From Nevskia sp. (lineage in GTDB: Bacteria > Pseudomonadota > Gammaproteobacteria > Nevskiales > Nevskiaceae), in contig JARLJS010000235.1 in NCBI GenBank assembly GCA_031291075.1, positions 1 through 50,090 on the forward strand: a stretch of 50,090 nt of DNA, in the 5' to 3' direction. The notes beneath the pieces were generated by a model. It was given only the letters and a program-made list of their open reading frames with translations. It ran no database searches and was not told the origin of the DNA. The stretch's first letter is position 1. Every line of letters starts with the position of its first letter. The position numbers and the translations under genes are program-made. This document shows positions 24,834-34,834 of the stretch, piece after piece.

Positions 24834-26260
24834 AACGGATGCGATTTGCTGCCGCGGCGCTGGGGCTGTCGCTGCTGGCCGGCTGCGTGCTGCCGCCAAA
24901 GGACGAGCCGCGCACCGCGGCGATCGACGGCGACGGACTCGGCCTCAGCACCGTCGCGGCGGCCCAGCCCGGCCCGGCTTGGTGGGAAGCCTACGGCGAC
25001 CCGCAGCTCAACCACATCGTCGAGCAGACGCTGGCGCACAACCCGACGCTGGACCAGGCCATGGCGCGCGTGCGCGAGGCGCAGGCGCAGGCCGCGATCG
25101 CCCGCGCCGGGCTGCTGCCGTCGGCGGCCTACGACGCCAAGGACACGCGGCAGCGCTTCTCCGCCAACGACATCATCCCGCCGCCCTTCAACGGCAAGGT
25201 GTACTGGGAAGGCCAGCAGGGTGCCAACCTGTCCTGGGACATCGACTTCTGGGGCAAGCAGGCCGCGCTGCTGCGACAGGCGCGCTCGCAGACCGCGGCG
25301 GCCGCGCTCGACACGGCCAGCGCACGCCTGGCCCTGGCCGGTGCGGTGGCGCAGGCGTACGTCGATCTCCACCGCAACTATGCGCTGGCCGACGTGGCCA
25401 AGCGCACCGAGGAGCAGCGCCTGCACATCCTCGACATCACGCGCAGCCGCGTACATGCCGGGCTGGACACCAACGTCGAGCTGCGCGAAGCCGAGGGCGC
25501 AGTGCCGCAGGCGCATGTCGACCTGACCCAGGCGCAGGCGGCGCAGTCGCTGTCGGTGCACCAGCTCGCCGCGCTGACCGGCCGCGGGGCCGATGCGTAC
25601 GACGAGATCGGCCGCCCGCACCTGAACCTGGACGCGGCGCTGCCGCTGCCCCATGCGCTGCCGGCCGACCTGCTCGGCCGCCGCCCGGACGTGCTGGCCG
25701 CGCGCCTGCGCGTGGAGGCGGCCAGCGCCGGCCGCGCAGCGGCGAAGGCGGCGTTCTATCCGGACGTGAGCCTGTCGGCCTTCGCCGGCAGCAGCGCGAT
25801 CGGGTTCGACACGCTGTTCCGCGCCTCCTCCGCCGCCTATGGCTTCGGCCCGGCCATCCACCTGCCGCTGTTCGACGCCGGCCGCTTGAAAGCCGGCTAC
25901 CGCGGCGCCACCGCGGAGATCGACGACGCCGTGGCAGGCTACAACGACGCGGTGCTGCAGGCGGTGCGCCAAGTGTCCGACCAGCTCACCCTGATCGACT
26001 CGCTCAACTACGAGCTGGGCGAACAGCAGAAGTCGCTCGACTCCGCCGAGGAGGCCTACAAGCTCGCCGGGGAACGCTACCAAGCCGGGCTGTCCGGCTA
26101 CCTGTCCGTCCTCACCGCCGAGACCCAGGTGCTGGACGCGCGGCGCCAGCGCGTGCAGCTGGTCTCCGCCCAGGCCATCGCCCGCGTTTCGCTGCTGCTG
26201 GCCCTGGGCGGCAGCTTCGATCCGCAGGCGCCGCTGCCGGTGCAGCTGGCGGCCGAGTGA
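24830..26260 (+). CDS. Outer-membrane efflux lipoprotein (NodT/OprM family)
   Basis: The 476-residue protein has a lipobox LLAGC (Cys19) and the TolC-like OEP repeats, including WWEAYGDPQLNHIVEQTLAHNPTLDQAMARVREAQAQ and a second-repeat equivalent near ADLLGRRPDVLAARLRVEAASA. It makes the trimeric outer-membrane channel of the tripartite pump. It is coupled to marR upstream and lies 25 bases before the membrane-fusion gene. Confidence 0.94.
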   Translation: MKRMRFAAAALGLSLLAGCVLPPKDEPRTAAIDGDGLGLSTVAAAQPGPAWWEAYGDPQLNHIVEQTLAHNPTLDQAMARVREAQAQAAIARAGLLPSAAYDAKDTRQRFSANDIIPPPFNGKVYWEGQQGANLSWDIDFWGKQAALLRQARSQTAAAALDTASARLALAGAVAQAYVDLHRNYALADVAKRTEEQRLHILDITRSRVHAGLDTNVELREAEGAVPQAHVDLTQAQAAQSLSVHQLAALTGRGADAYDEIGRPHLNLDAALPLPHALPADLLGRRPDVLAARLRVEAASAGRAAAKAAFYPDVSLSAFAGSSAIGFDTLFRASSAAYGFGPAIHLPLFDAGRLKAGYRGATAEIDDAVAGYNDAVLQAVRQVSDQLTLIDSLNYELGEQQKSLDSAEEAYKLAGERYQAGLSGYLSVLTAETQVLDARRQRVQLVSAQAIARVSLLLALGGSFDPQAPLPVQLAAE

Positions 26261-26285
26261 ATCCAAGCGAATCGGGAGAACCTTC

Positions 26286-27488
26286 ATGAGCACGACCGAA
26301 ACCCCTGCCGCCGCGCCCCGCCCCAACGGCAACGGCCGCCGCCGCAACCTGCTGCTGCTGGCGCTGCTGGTGCTGCTCGCCGGCGGCGGCTACGGCGCCT
26401 ACTGGTACACCTACGCCCGCCACTACCAGAGCACCGACGACGCCTACGTCAGCAGCGACATCGTGCAGATCACCAGCGAGGTGCCGGGCACGGTGATCGC
26501 ACTGCACGTGGACGACACCCAGAACGTGGGGCGGGACCAGGCCCTGCTCGAGCTCGACCCCGCCGACGCCAGGGTGGCGATGAGCGGCGCCGAAGCCAAC
26601 CTGGCCCGCGCGGTACGCCAGGTGCGCACCCTGTTCGCGCAGACCGACCAGCTGCGCGCCCAGATCGCCGAGCGCGAGACCGAGCTGAAGCGCGCCGACG
26701 ACGACTACCGCCGCCGCGCCGGGCTGGTCAGCGACGGCGCGGTGTCGAGCGAGGAGCTGTCGCACGCCAAGGACAACATCGCGCAGCTACGTGCCTCCCT
26801 TACCGCGGCACGCGAGGAGCTCAACGCCACCACCGCGCAGATCGACGGCACCACGGTGCCGACCCATCCGCAGGTGCTGGCCGCCGAAACCGCGGTGCGC
26901 GACGCCGCGCTGGCGCTGCGCCGCACCCACATCACCGCGCCGCTGGCCGGGGTGGTGGCGCGCCGCTCGGTTCAGCTGGGACAGCGCGTCGCGCCGGGCA
27001 CGCCGCTGCTGGCGGTGGTGCCGCTGGAGGACGCCTGGGTCGACGCCAATTTCAAGGAAGTGCAGCTGCAGAACATGCGTGTCGGCCAGCCGGTCACGCT
27101 GCGCGCCGACCTCTACGGCGGCGGCATGCAATACCACGGCCGGCTGGCCGGGCTGGCCGCCGGCAGCGGCACCGCCTTCGCCCTGCTGCCGGCGCAGAAC
27201 GCTTCCGGCAACTGGATCAAGATCGTGCAGCGGGTGCCGGTGCGCATCGCGCTCGACCCGCAGGAGCTGCAGAGCCACCCGCTGCGCGTAGGCCTGTCGA
27301 TGACCGCACGCGTCGACGTGCACGACACCTCCGGCGCGCTGATCGCCGGGCAGGTGCGCAGCCAGCCGCTGCCGGCGCAGGCCAGCCTGGCCGACGATCC
27401 CGCGGTGGAGGCGCGCATCGCCCAGATCGTGGCGGCGAACGCCGGTGGTTCGCTGGTTGCCGCCGCGGCGCACAGCATGAGTAACTGA
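26286..27488 (+). CDS. emrA: Membrane fusion protein, EmrA/HlyD family
   Basis: The 400-residue protein has one N-terminal TM helix (about 21-41), a beta-barrel/lipoyl region (STDDAYVSSDIVQITSEVPGTV), a coiled-coil hairpin (about 95-190), and a second lipoyl half with THITAPLAGVVARRSVQLGQRVAPGTPLLAVVP. It links the EmrB-like transporter in the inner membrane to the outer-membrane channel. The AGGAG-like GGAGAACC precedes the ATG. Name by architecture and neighbours. Confidence 0.94.
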   Translation: MSTTETPAAAPRPNGNGRRRNLLLLALLVLLAGGGYGAYWYTYARHYQSTDDAYVSSDIVQITSEVPGTVIALHVDDTQNVGRDQALLELDPADARVAMSGAEANLARAVRQVRTLFAQTDQLRAQIAERETELKRADDDYRRRAGLVSDGAVSSEELSHAKDNIAQLRASLTAAREELNATTAQIDGTTVPTHPQVLAAETAVRDAALALRRTHITAPLAGVVARRSVQLGQRVAPGTPLLAVVPLEDAWVDANFKEVQLQNMRVGQPVTLRADLYGGGMQYHGRLAGLAAGSGTAFALLPAQNASGNWIKIVQRVPVRIALDPQELQSHPLRVGLSMTARVDVHDTSGALIAGQVRSQPLPAQASLADDPAVEARIAQIVAANAGGSLVAAAAHSMSN

Positions 27489-27496
27489 GGCGCGCC

Positions 27497-29032
27497 GTGA
27501 TCGACCAGGCACGGATGTCCCCGGGAGCGAAGGCGCTCACTGCTTTCGCCCTCGCCCTCGGCACCTTCATGCAGGTGCTGGACAGCTCCATCGCCAACGT
27601 TTCCATCCCGACCATTTCGGGTGATCTCGGGGTGTCGGCGGACCAGGGCACCTGGGTCATCACCTCGTTCGCGGTGAGCAACGGCGCCTCGGTGCCGCTT
27701 ACCGGCTGGCTGATGCAGCGCTACGGCGTGGTGCGCACCTTCGTCTTTTCGATGCTGCTGTTCACCATCGCCTCGTTTCTCTGCGGCGCCGCCTGGAGCC
27801 TGCCTTCGCTGGTGTTCTTCCGGGTGCTGCAGGGCGGGGTGTCGGGGCCGATGATCCCCGGCTCGCAGGCGCTGCTGCTGTCGCTGTTCCCGCCGGAGAA
27901 GAAGGGCACCGCGCTGGCCATCTGGTCGATGACCACGCTGGTGGCGCCGATCTGCGGCCCGATCCTGGGCGGCTACATCTCCGACAACTACAACTGGCCC
28001 TGGATCTTCTACATCAACCTGCCGGTGTGCCTGTTCGCCTGCTTCGTCTGCTGGCAGAGCCTCCACCGGCGCGAAACGCCGACGCGCAAGCTGCCGATCG
28101 ACCGCATCGGCCTGGCGCTGCTGTTCCTGTGGGTGGGCACCCTGCAGGTGATGCTGGACAAGGGCAAGGACCTCGACTGGTTCGCCTCCAACACCATCGT
28201 GGTGCTGACCGTGATCGCGGTGGTGAGCCTGGCCGCCTGGATCATCTGGGAGCTGGGCGAGAAGCACCCGATCGTCGACCTGTCGCTGTTCAAGTCGCGC
28301 AACTTCACCCTAGGCACGCTGGCGCTGTGCTTCGGCTACGCCGTGTTCTTCGGCAACGTGGTGCTGCTGCCGCTGTGGCTGCAGACGCAGGTGGGCTACA
28401 CCGCCACCTGGGCCGGACTGGTGTCGGCGCCCAGCGGCGCGGTGGCGGTGATCGTGACCGTGTTCGTCGGCCGTTTCCTGCAGCGGGTCGACGCGCGCTG
28501 GTTCGCCACGCTGGCCTTCGTCGCCTTCGGCGCCTCGTACTTCATGCGCGCCGGCTACACCGCCGACGCCAGCTTCTGGAACTTCGTGATGCCGCTGCTG
28601 ATGTTCGGCGTGGGCATGGGCAGCTTCTTCATCTCGCTGGTGTCGATCACGCTGGCCGACCTGCCGCCGGAACGCATGCCGGCGGGCACCGGCATGTCCA
28701 ACTTCCTGCGCATCACCGCCGGCAGCTTCGCCACCTCGCTCACCACCACCCTGTGGGACCGGCGCGAAGCGCTGCACCAGAGCCGGCTGGCCGAGCACTC
28801 CAGCCAGCTCGACATCGGCCTGCAGGATTCGATGACGCAGCTCGGCCACCTGGGCCTGGACACCGCGCAGTCGGCCGGCGCGCTGACGCGGGGCCTGGTG
28901 AACCAGGCCTACCTGCTGGCCTCGATCGACTATTTCTGGCTGTCCGCCTGGATCAGCCTGGCACTGGTGGGACTGGTGTGGCTGACGCGCAAGCCGGCGG
29001 CCGGCGGCAGCGTGGTGGCGGCTGCGGACTGA
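27497..29032 (+). CDS. emrB: DHA2-family MFS drug transporter, EmrB/QacA type
   Basis: The 511-residue transporter has 14 predicted TM segments. Its start matches EmrB: LGTFMQVLDSSIANVSIPTISGDLGVSADQGTWVITSFAVSNG, with the motif-D1-like Asp in helix 1, followed by LTGWLMQRYGVVRTF (motif A). It is expected to drive proton-coupled export of hydrophobic toxicants through EmrA and the outer-membrane factor. GTG start with GAGG nearby, eight bases after emrA. It ends the operon. Confidence 0.94.
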   Translation: MIDQARMSPGAKALTAFALALGTFMQVLDSSIANVSIPTISGDLGVSADQGTWVITSFAVSNGASVPLTGWLMQRYGVVRTFVFSMLLFTIASFLCGAAWSLPSLVFFRVLQGGVSGPMIPGSQALLLSLFPPEKKGTALAIWSMTTLVAPICGPILGGYISDNYNWPWIFYINLPVCLFACFVCWQSLHRRETPTRKLPIDRIGLALLFLWVGTLQVMLDKGKDLDWFASNTIVVLTVIAVVSLAAWIIWELGEKHPIVDLSLFKSRNFTLGTLALCFGYAVFFGNVVLLPLWLQTQVGYTATWAGLVSAPSGAVAVIVTVFVGRFLQRVDARWFATLAFVAFGASYFMRAGYTADASFWNFVMPLLMFGVGMGSFFISLVSITLADLPPERMPAGTGMSNFLRITAGSFATSLTTTLWDRREALHQSRLAEHSSQLDIGLQDSMTQLGHLGLDTAQSAGALTRGLVNQAYLLASIDYFWLSAWISLALVGLVWLTRKPAAGGSVVAAAD

Positions 29033-29148
29033 GCAGCCGCGCGGCCGGCTGGGAACGGCCGGCATTTCCAAGTACGATCTGAGCCCGACCGAAGCTCATC
29101 ATAATTCGCCCTGCGGCCGTCCGCGCGCCGGGCCCGGGGGAACCGATC

Positions 29149-30717
29149 TTGGACATGCACACCGCGCCGCGCTCCGCGTCCGACCGTCGCGCGCGCCTGG
29201 CCGAGTGGATCGGCGAGCCGCGCCACGGACTGCTGCTCGTCCTGCTGCTGGCGGCAGCCGCACGCGTGACGGCGATGGTGGTCTTTCCGAGCCTGTACGG
29301 TCCGGACGAAAACTTCCAGTTCCTCGAGGCGGCCCATCGTATTGCCTTCGGCTACGGCATCAAGACCTGGGAGTTCGTCGAAGGGTTGCGCTCGCTGCTG
29401 TTGCCGACCCTGTTCGCCAAGCTGCTATGGCTGGCGGACCAGGCCGGCGTGGGTCCCGAAGGCTATATCCTGATCGCGCACCTGCTGCTGGGCGCGACGT
29501 CCCTGATCGGCGTGGCGGCGGTCTACCGCATGGGCTTGCGCAGCGGACCCGCGCACGCCCTGTTGGCAGGACTGGTCAGCGCAACCTGGTTCGAGCTGGT
29601 TTATTTCTCGTTCCGGCCGCTGAACGAGGCCATCGCCTGCGATTTCCTGCTGGTCGCGCTGGCGCTCGGCTCAGCCCCCGCGACGGAATATACGCGGCGG
29701 CGCCTGCTGGCCATCGGATTTTGCCTGGGCCTGTGCCTGATGCTGCGGCTGCAACTACTACCGGGACTGGGCCTGGCGATGCTGTGGATCGGGCGGCTGC
29801 GGATCCGCACGCGCTGGCTGCCCATGATCCTGGGCGCGCTGCTGCCGGTCTGTGTATTCGGCCTGTACGACCGCGTCACCTGGGGCCAGGCGTTCCATTC
29901 CTACGTCACGTCCTACCGGGCCAACATACTCCTGGACGTGGCCGCCAAGTTCGGCACCGAGCCGTTCTACTGGTACCCGCAATCCATCGCGGCCGCGTGG
30001 GCGGGTGCCTTGCCGCTGCTGCTGGCCTTGCTGGCCTTGCGCTTGCGCTCCTCCGCCCTGTGGCTGTTGGTCGCCGCGGCGATCCTCGCCAGCCATTCGC
30101 TGATCCAGCACAAGGAAGCGCGTTACGTGCTGCCCGCGATCGTGTGCCTGGTGGTGGTGGCGGCAATGGGCTCCGCCGACCTGGTGGAGCGTGCGCGAAC
30201 GCTCCTGGGCGAACGCGCCTATGCGCCCTGCCTCGCCGGCGCCGCCGTGTTCTGGCTCGCCACCTCGGCATCGCTGGCGTTCGCGCCCGGTTTCGGCGCC
30301 AACTGGTTCCGCGCTCGCGACCTGTTGCAGGTCTCGTACTGGCTCAATGCGCAGCCGGGCCTGTGCGGGCTGATGTTGTACGACCGCAATTGGTACGACA
30401 CCGGCGGGTATGCCTACCTGCACCGCAACGTGCCGATCTACAGCCGCCTGCTGGACAAAAACGATCCGCCCGATGCGGAGTCGGCGTACAACTTCGTCCT
30501 GCTCGACCGCAAGTCGCTGCCACGCTACACCGCGCCGTTCGGCATCGACGCCTGCTTCGGCGAGCGTCCCGACGACCTGTGCCTGATCTCTCGCCCCGGG
30601 AACTGCCAGCTGGTGGACGATCTCCGCTCTATCCTCGACAAGCATCGGCGGGAAAACTCCGACTCGCCGATGCCGCTCGAAGAGTGGCTGCGTTCGGCCT
30701 TGCCGGAGCGACATTGA
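29149..30717 (+). CDS. GT22-like membrane mannosyltransferase-family protein
   Basis: The 522-residue polytopic protein has a luminal-type first loop with YGPDENFQFLEAAHRIAFGYGIKTWEF and about ten TM segments. The internal HKEARYVLPAIV resembles the HKEeRF signature of the Alg9/PIG-B (GT22) family. A C-terminal periplasmic domain follows. Such enzymes use lipid-linked sugars; the acceptor here is unknown and no glycan locus surrounds it. A TTG (29149) with GGGGGA upstream or the ATG two codons later may start it. The last codons are duplicated 111 bases downstream with the terminator. Confidence 0.82.
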   Translation: MDMHTAPRSASDRRARLAEWIGEPRHGLLLVLLLAAAARVTAMVVFPSLYGPDENFQFLEAAHRIAFGYGIKTWEFVEGLRSLLLPTLFAKLLWLADQAGVGPEGYILIAHLLLGATSLIGVAAVYRMGLRSGPAHALLAGLVSATWFELVYFSFRPLNEAIACDFLLVALALGSAPATEYTRRRLLAIGFCLGLCLMLRLQLLPGLGLAMLWIGRLRIRTRWLPMILGALLPVCVFGLYDRVTWGQAFHSYVTSYRANILLDVAAKFGTEPFYWYPQSIAAAWAGALPLLLALLALRLRSSALWLLVAAAILASHSLIQHKEARYVLPAIVCLVVVAAMGSADLVERARTLLGERAYAPCLAGAAVFWLATSASLAFAPGFGANWFRARDLLQVSYWLNAQPGLCGLMLYDRNWYDTGGYAYLHRNVPIYSRLLDKNDPPDAESAYNFVLLDRKSLPRYTAPFGIDACFGERPDDLCLISRPGNCQLVDDLRSILDKHRRENSDSPMPLEEWLRSALPERH

Positions 30718-30831
30718 GTCCCCTGCGGCCCGCCGGCGCAGCCATCCATGGCGAGGCCGTGCGCTCTTTCGGAACCCCCGGCCCGGCCATCCATGGCCGG
30801 GCGTTCGGCCTTGCCGGAGCGACATTGAGTC
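30690..30831 (+). repeat. 111-bp offset duplication of the gene end
   Basis: The 31 bases at 30690-30720, which include the stop codon of the glycosyltransferase (SALPERH-stop), recur exactly at 30801-30831. The insert holds two smaller GCCATCCATGG copies. Only the second 31-base copy is followed by the second arm of the terminator hairpin. Confidence 0.9.
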
Positions 30832-30845
30832 GCTCCGGCAAGGCC
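30807..30845. terminator. Perfect 17-bp hairpin between convergent genes
   Basis: GGCCTTGCCGGAGCGAC (30807-30823), loop ATTGA, then its exact complement to 30845. It lies directly before the stop of the convergent aldo/keto reductase gene and after the glycosyltransferase. No T-run follows, but the stem is strong enough for a bidirectional terminator. Confidence 0.6.
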
Positions 30846-31838
<993 letters not shown>

Positions 31839-31869
31839 TGTGTTGCTCCTGTTTTCGGTAAAGGCCGAT

Positions 31870-32991
31870 TCACTGCACGCCCGCGCCGGCGCCGCTGACA
31901 CGTACCGGCGTGTAGTAGCCATCCGGCTTGTCGCCGATGGTGGCGCCGCCGGAGATCATTCCCTGCAACTCCGGCTCGAAGAAGAAATAGGGGAACTGCC
32001 GCTGCGGCCGGCTGGCTTCCTCCAGCCGCGCCGCCAGTTCGGCCGGCAGCCTGAAGTCCAGGGCCTTGAGGTTGTCCTCGAGCTGCTCCAGCTTGCTGGC
32101 GCCGACGATCAGCGAGGCGATACCGGGACGATGGGCCGCCCAGTTGAGCGCCACCTGCGCCATGCTGCGGCCAACCTGGGCCGACACCTCCTGCAGCGCG
32201 CCGACGATGCGCCAGTTGGCCTCGGTGAACTTCTGGAAGGCCGGGTTGGCGTTGTCCTTGAGCTGCTGCAGGCGTCCTTCGCCGCCGACGCCGCCCTTGC
32301 CAGGCCGATACTTGCCGGACAGCAGGCCGCTCGCCAGCGGGCTCCACACCATGATGCCCATACCGAGCTGCTGCGCCAGGGTGGTGAACTCGCGCTCGAT
32401 GTTGCGCTCCACCAGCGAGTACTCGAGCTGCAGCGCCGCCAGCGGCTCCCAGCCACGCAGCTCGGCCAGGGTCTGCGCCCGCGCCGCGTACCAGGCCGGC
32501 ACGTCGGAGAAACCGACGTAGCGCACCTTGCCGGCGCGTACCAGGTCGTCGAAGCTGCGCATCACCTCCTCCGGCGGCGTGATGCGGTCCCAGGCATGCA
32601 TCAGGTAGAGGTCGATGTAGTCGGTACCGAGGCGCTTCAGCGAACCTTCCACCGCGCGCATGATGTTCTTGCGGTGGTTGCCGCCGGCGTTGGGATCAGG
32701 CCGCGTGCCCTGGCCGCCGTTGAAGGTGAACTTGGTGGTGAGCACCACGCGGTCGCGCACGCCGGCCTCCCGGACGAACTTGCCCAGCAGGGTTTCGCTG
32801 GTGCCGCCGGTGTAGGCGTCGGCGGTGTCGAGAAAATTGCCGCCGGCATCGAGGTAGCGGTCGAAGATGGCGCGGGCCGCTTTCTCCTCCGAGCCCCAGC
32901 CCCACTCGGTGCCGAAGGTCATGGTGCCCAGCGCCAGGCGGGAAACGCGCAGGCCACTGCGGCCCAGGGTGTAGTAGTGGTCGACGGACAT
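31870..32991 (-). CDS. Aldo/keto reductase
   Basis: The 373-residue enzyme has Asp55, Tyr60, Lys87 and His132 ([22 protein letters not shown]) as its catalytic set. The start at 32991 ([10 protein letters not shown]) has AGGAAG upstream. It is the promoter-proximal member of a two-reductase operon. Identity with the neighbour is low, so the two probably act on different aldehydes or ketones. A tail of about 30 residues after the barrel ([13 protein letters not shown]) is longer than in the first. Confidence 0.92.
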   Translation of the reverse strand: MSVDHYYTLGRSGLRVSRLALGTMTFGTEWGWGSEEKAARAIFDRYLDAGGNFLDTADAYTGGTSETLLGKFVREAGVRDRVVLTTKFTFNGGQGTRPDPNAGGNHRKNIMRAVEGSLKRLGTDYIDLYLMHAWDRITPPEEVMRSFDDLVRAGKVRYVGFSDVPAWYAARAQTLAELRGWEPLAALQLEYSLVERNIEREFTTLAQQLGMGIMVWSPLASGLLSGKYRPGKGGVGGEGRLQQLKDNANPAFQKFTEANWRIVGALQEVSAQVGRSMAQVALNWAAHRPGIASLIVGASKLEQLEDNLKALDFRLPAELAARLEEASRPQRQFPYFFFEPELQGMISGGATIGDKPDGYYTPVRVSGAGAGVQ

Positions 32992-33007
32992 TGTGGGCTT
33001 CCTCGCT

Positions 33008-33023
33008 GTTCGCGGCGGCGAAC
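33008..33023. promoter_or_regulatory. LysR-type binding site between reductases and lysR
   Basis: GTTCGC-GGCG-GCGAAC is a perfect inverted repeat with the T-N11-A spacing typical of LysR boxes (T33009, A33021). It sits in the 105-base divergent region. Confidence 0.5.
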
Positions 33024-33096
33024 CGTTCGCTGCCTTCACGGGAAGCATCCTGCACCTTGCGGATTCCGCGAAAAACCCGGACTATCTAAAAGCGTT

Positions 33097-34011
33097 ATGA
33101 AGCCACACTTCACAATCGGCCCCGACCAACTCCCGGCGCTGGCGGCCTTCGCGCGGGTGGCGCAGCGCGCCAGCTTCACCAAGGCCGCCGCGGAACTGGG
33201 GGTGAGCCCGTCGGCGCTGTCGCAGACGGTGCGCAGCCTGGAGACCCGCCTGGGTGTGCGCCTGCTCAACCGCACCACCCGCCGGGTGGGCGTGACCGAG
33301 GCCGGCGCGCAGTTCCTGCAGCGGGTGCTGCCGGCGCTGGAACAGCTCGGCGCCGCGGTGAGCGAACTCGATGAACTGCGCGACAAACCCACCGGCACGC
33401 TGCGCCTGAACCTGTCCCGCTTCGCCCTCAAGACCATCGTGGCGCCGATCCTCGGCGACTTCTGCCGCGCCTATCCCGAGGTGCGGCTGGACATCACCGC
33501 CGACGACGCCCTCATCGACCTCGTCGCCGGCGGCTACGACGCCGGCATCCGTCTCGGCGAACGGCTGGCGCAGAATATGATCGCGGTGCGCGCCAGCCGG
33601 GCGCAGCGCCTGGCGGTGGCGGGCTCGCCCGACTACTTCCGCCGCAACCCGGTGCCGCGTGAACCCGCCGACCTGCACGAACATCCCTGCATCCGCTTCC
33701 GCCTCGCCACCAGCGGCAGCATCTACCGCTGGGAGTTCGGCCGCGACGGCGAGGAGTTCGAGATCGACGTGGACGGCCCGCTCATCGCCAACGACAACGC
33801 CCTCGCCATCACCGCCGCGCTGGAAGGCCTGGGCCTGGTCCACATCATGGAGGACTTCATCCGCGAGGAACTGGCGAGCGGCACACTGGTGCGCGTGCTG
33901 GAGGACTGGTGTCCGCCCTTTCCCGGCTTTTACCTGTATTATCCCAGCCGGGCGCAGATGCCGCTGAAGCTGCGGGTGTTCATCGATTTTTTGCAGGCGC
34001 GGCTGGGGTGA
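33097..34011 (+). CDS. LysR-family transcriptional regulator
   Basis: The 304-residue protein has an N-terminal LysR HTH (RASFTKAAAELGVSPSALSQTVRSLETRLGVRLLNRTTR, about 24-62) and the substrate-binding fold (YDAGIRLGERLAQNMIAVR, SPDYFRRNPVPREPADLHEHPCIRFR). This is the branch that commonly sits next to aldo/keto reductases or quinone reductases. It is divergent from the two reductase genes and likely regulates them. Confidence 0.93.
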   Translation: MKPHFTIGPDQLPALAAFARVAQRASFTKAAAELGVSPSALSQTVRSLETRLGVRLLNRTTRRVGVTEAGAQFLQRVLPALEQLGAAVSELDELRDKPTGTLRLNLSRFALKTIVAPILGDFCRAYPEVRLDITADDALIDLVAGGYDAGIRLGERLAQNMIAVRASRAQRLAVAGSPDYFRRNPVPREPADLHEHPCIRFRLATSGSIYRWEFGRDGEEFEIDVDGPLIANDNALAITAALEGLGLVHIMEDFIREELASGTLVRVLEDWCPPFPGFYLYYPSRAQMPLKLRVFIDFLQARLG

Positions 34012-34230
34012 GCTGCAGCCTGTTCCGATTCATGCCATGCAGTTCAAGTAGGGCGGATCGTGATCCGCCTTCCGCGGGGCACGGTAAACGGCGGGTCGCG
34101 ACCCGCCCTACCGCGCTGCAGCCCGTTCCGATTCATGCCATGCAGTCCCGCTGATTATGGCCGGTTGTGTAGGGCGAATCGTGATCCAGGGTCTCGACCC
34201 GCCCGCGCTAAGCCGCAGTCCCGCCGCAGG
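34012..34230. repeat. Tandem ~103-bp unit with paired REP-like palindromes
   Basis: Two 32-bp direct repeats with one mismatch (34012-34043, 34115-34146) bracket GGCGGATC-GT-GATCCGCC (34052-34069) and the perfect palindrome GGCGGGTCGCGACCCGCC (34090-34107). TAGGGCGG and CCGCCCTA form the outer arms. A second, decayed unit continues to about 34230. This resembles the BIME-type arrangement of REP sequences. Confidence 0.75.
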
Positions 34231-34272
34231 CAAAGCGGAGGCGGGATTGTCGGATTGAGAAACTCGTGGGCA

Positions 34273-34635
34273 TCACGATCCACCCTGAATCTGCCTCTCG
34301 ACAGCACTCGGGCACAAGACGATTAGCGTAACGTGATCTTGCCCTGTCCAGCGACCGCGAGTGACAAGCAAGCCGGCCGGCCCTAGATAGTCTGCTGCGA
34401 AGGGTGTTTTGAATCTCCCCACGCGCCAGGTCAGCGACGGATCACGACTTGATTGCACTAGGAAGGTGTCGCTCTTGTACTTGACGCTTCGCCCGACAAT
34501 TTGAGCCTCCTCGCAACGGGCCGGACCAGTTGGCTCAAACGCATATGAACCGATTGCAGCACTGACGGCAAGGGTCAGGGCGAAGCCTATTCCGCCTCCA
34601 ACCGTCTTCGAAATACGAACTGATCTTGTGCTCAC
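34273..34635 (-). CDS. Hypothetical protein with N-terminal membrane anchor
   Basis: The 120-residue product has a hydrophobic segment near residues 13-31 (GGGIGFALTLAVSAAIGSY) and a small soluble domain with two cysteines and Trp residues. The start is GTG with an AGGTGG upstream. The gene and its 200-base flank are less GC-rich than the neighbourhood and its codon use is less biased, hinting at transfer or relaxed selection. I recognise no family. It may not be translated. Confidence 0.5.
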   Translation of the reverse strand: MSTRSVRISKTVGGGIGFALTLAVSAAIGSYAFEPTGPARCEEAQIVGRSVKYKSDTFLVQSSRDPSLTWRVGRFKTPFAADYLGPAGLLVTRGRWTGQDHVTLIVLCPSAVERQIQGGS

Positions 34636-34686
34636 GCTCTCGCCACCTAACGATTAGACCAAACAGGTTTGCGACATGAATTGATC

Positions 34687-34724
34687 GTGAAAATTTCACC
34701 CGGAGTTTGTCCTACGTCAAACTC
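34687..34724 (+). promoter_or_regulatory. Two adjacent palindromes upstream of the amidohydrolase
   Basis: GTGAAA-A-TTTCAC (34687-34699) is a perfect 13-bp palindrome. Three bases later GAGTTTG-N8-CAAACTC (34703-34724) is a perfect spaced inverted repeat. They may be operators for the TetR encoded at 36807 or another regulator. A further inverted repeat, CACTCT/AGAGTG (34776-34781/34793-34798), lies in the presumed leader. Confidence 0.5.
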
Positions 34725-34834
34725 TTTCCTTAAGGCGATCAAGAGTCGTCCCCGCCGGCCAACTTAGATTGCGCCCACTCTCTTTCTTTTGTAGAGTGAC
34801 GGCAGCCACGAGAATCCAGGAGGAGAGCCCGACC

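Noticed and set aside
34012-34230. CRISPR-like array
   Set aside because: Only two direct repeats, spacer itself palindromic, no cas gene. Better explained as REP units.
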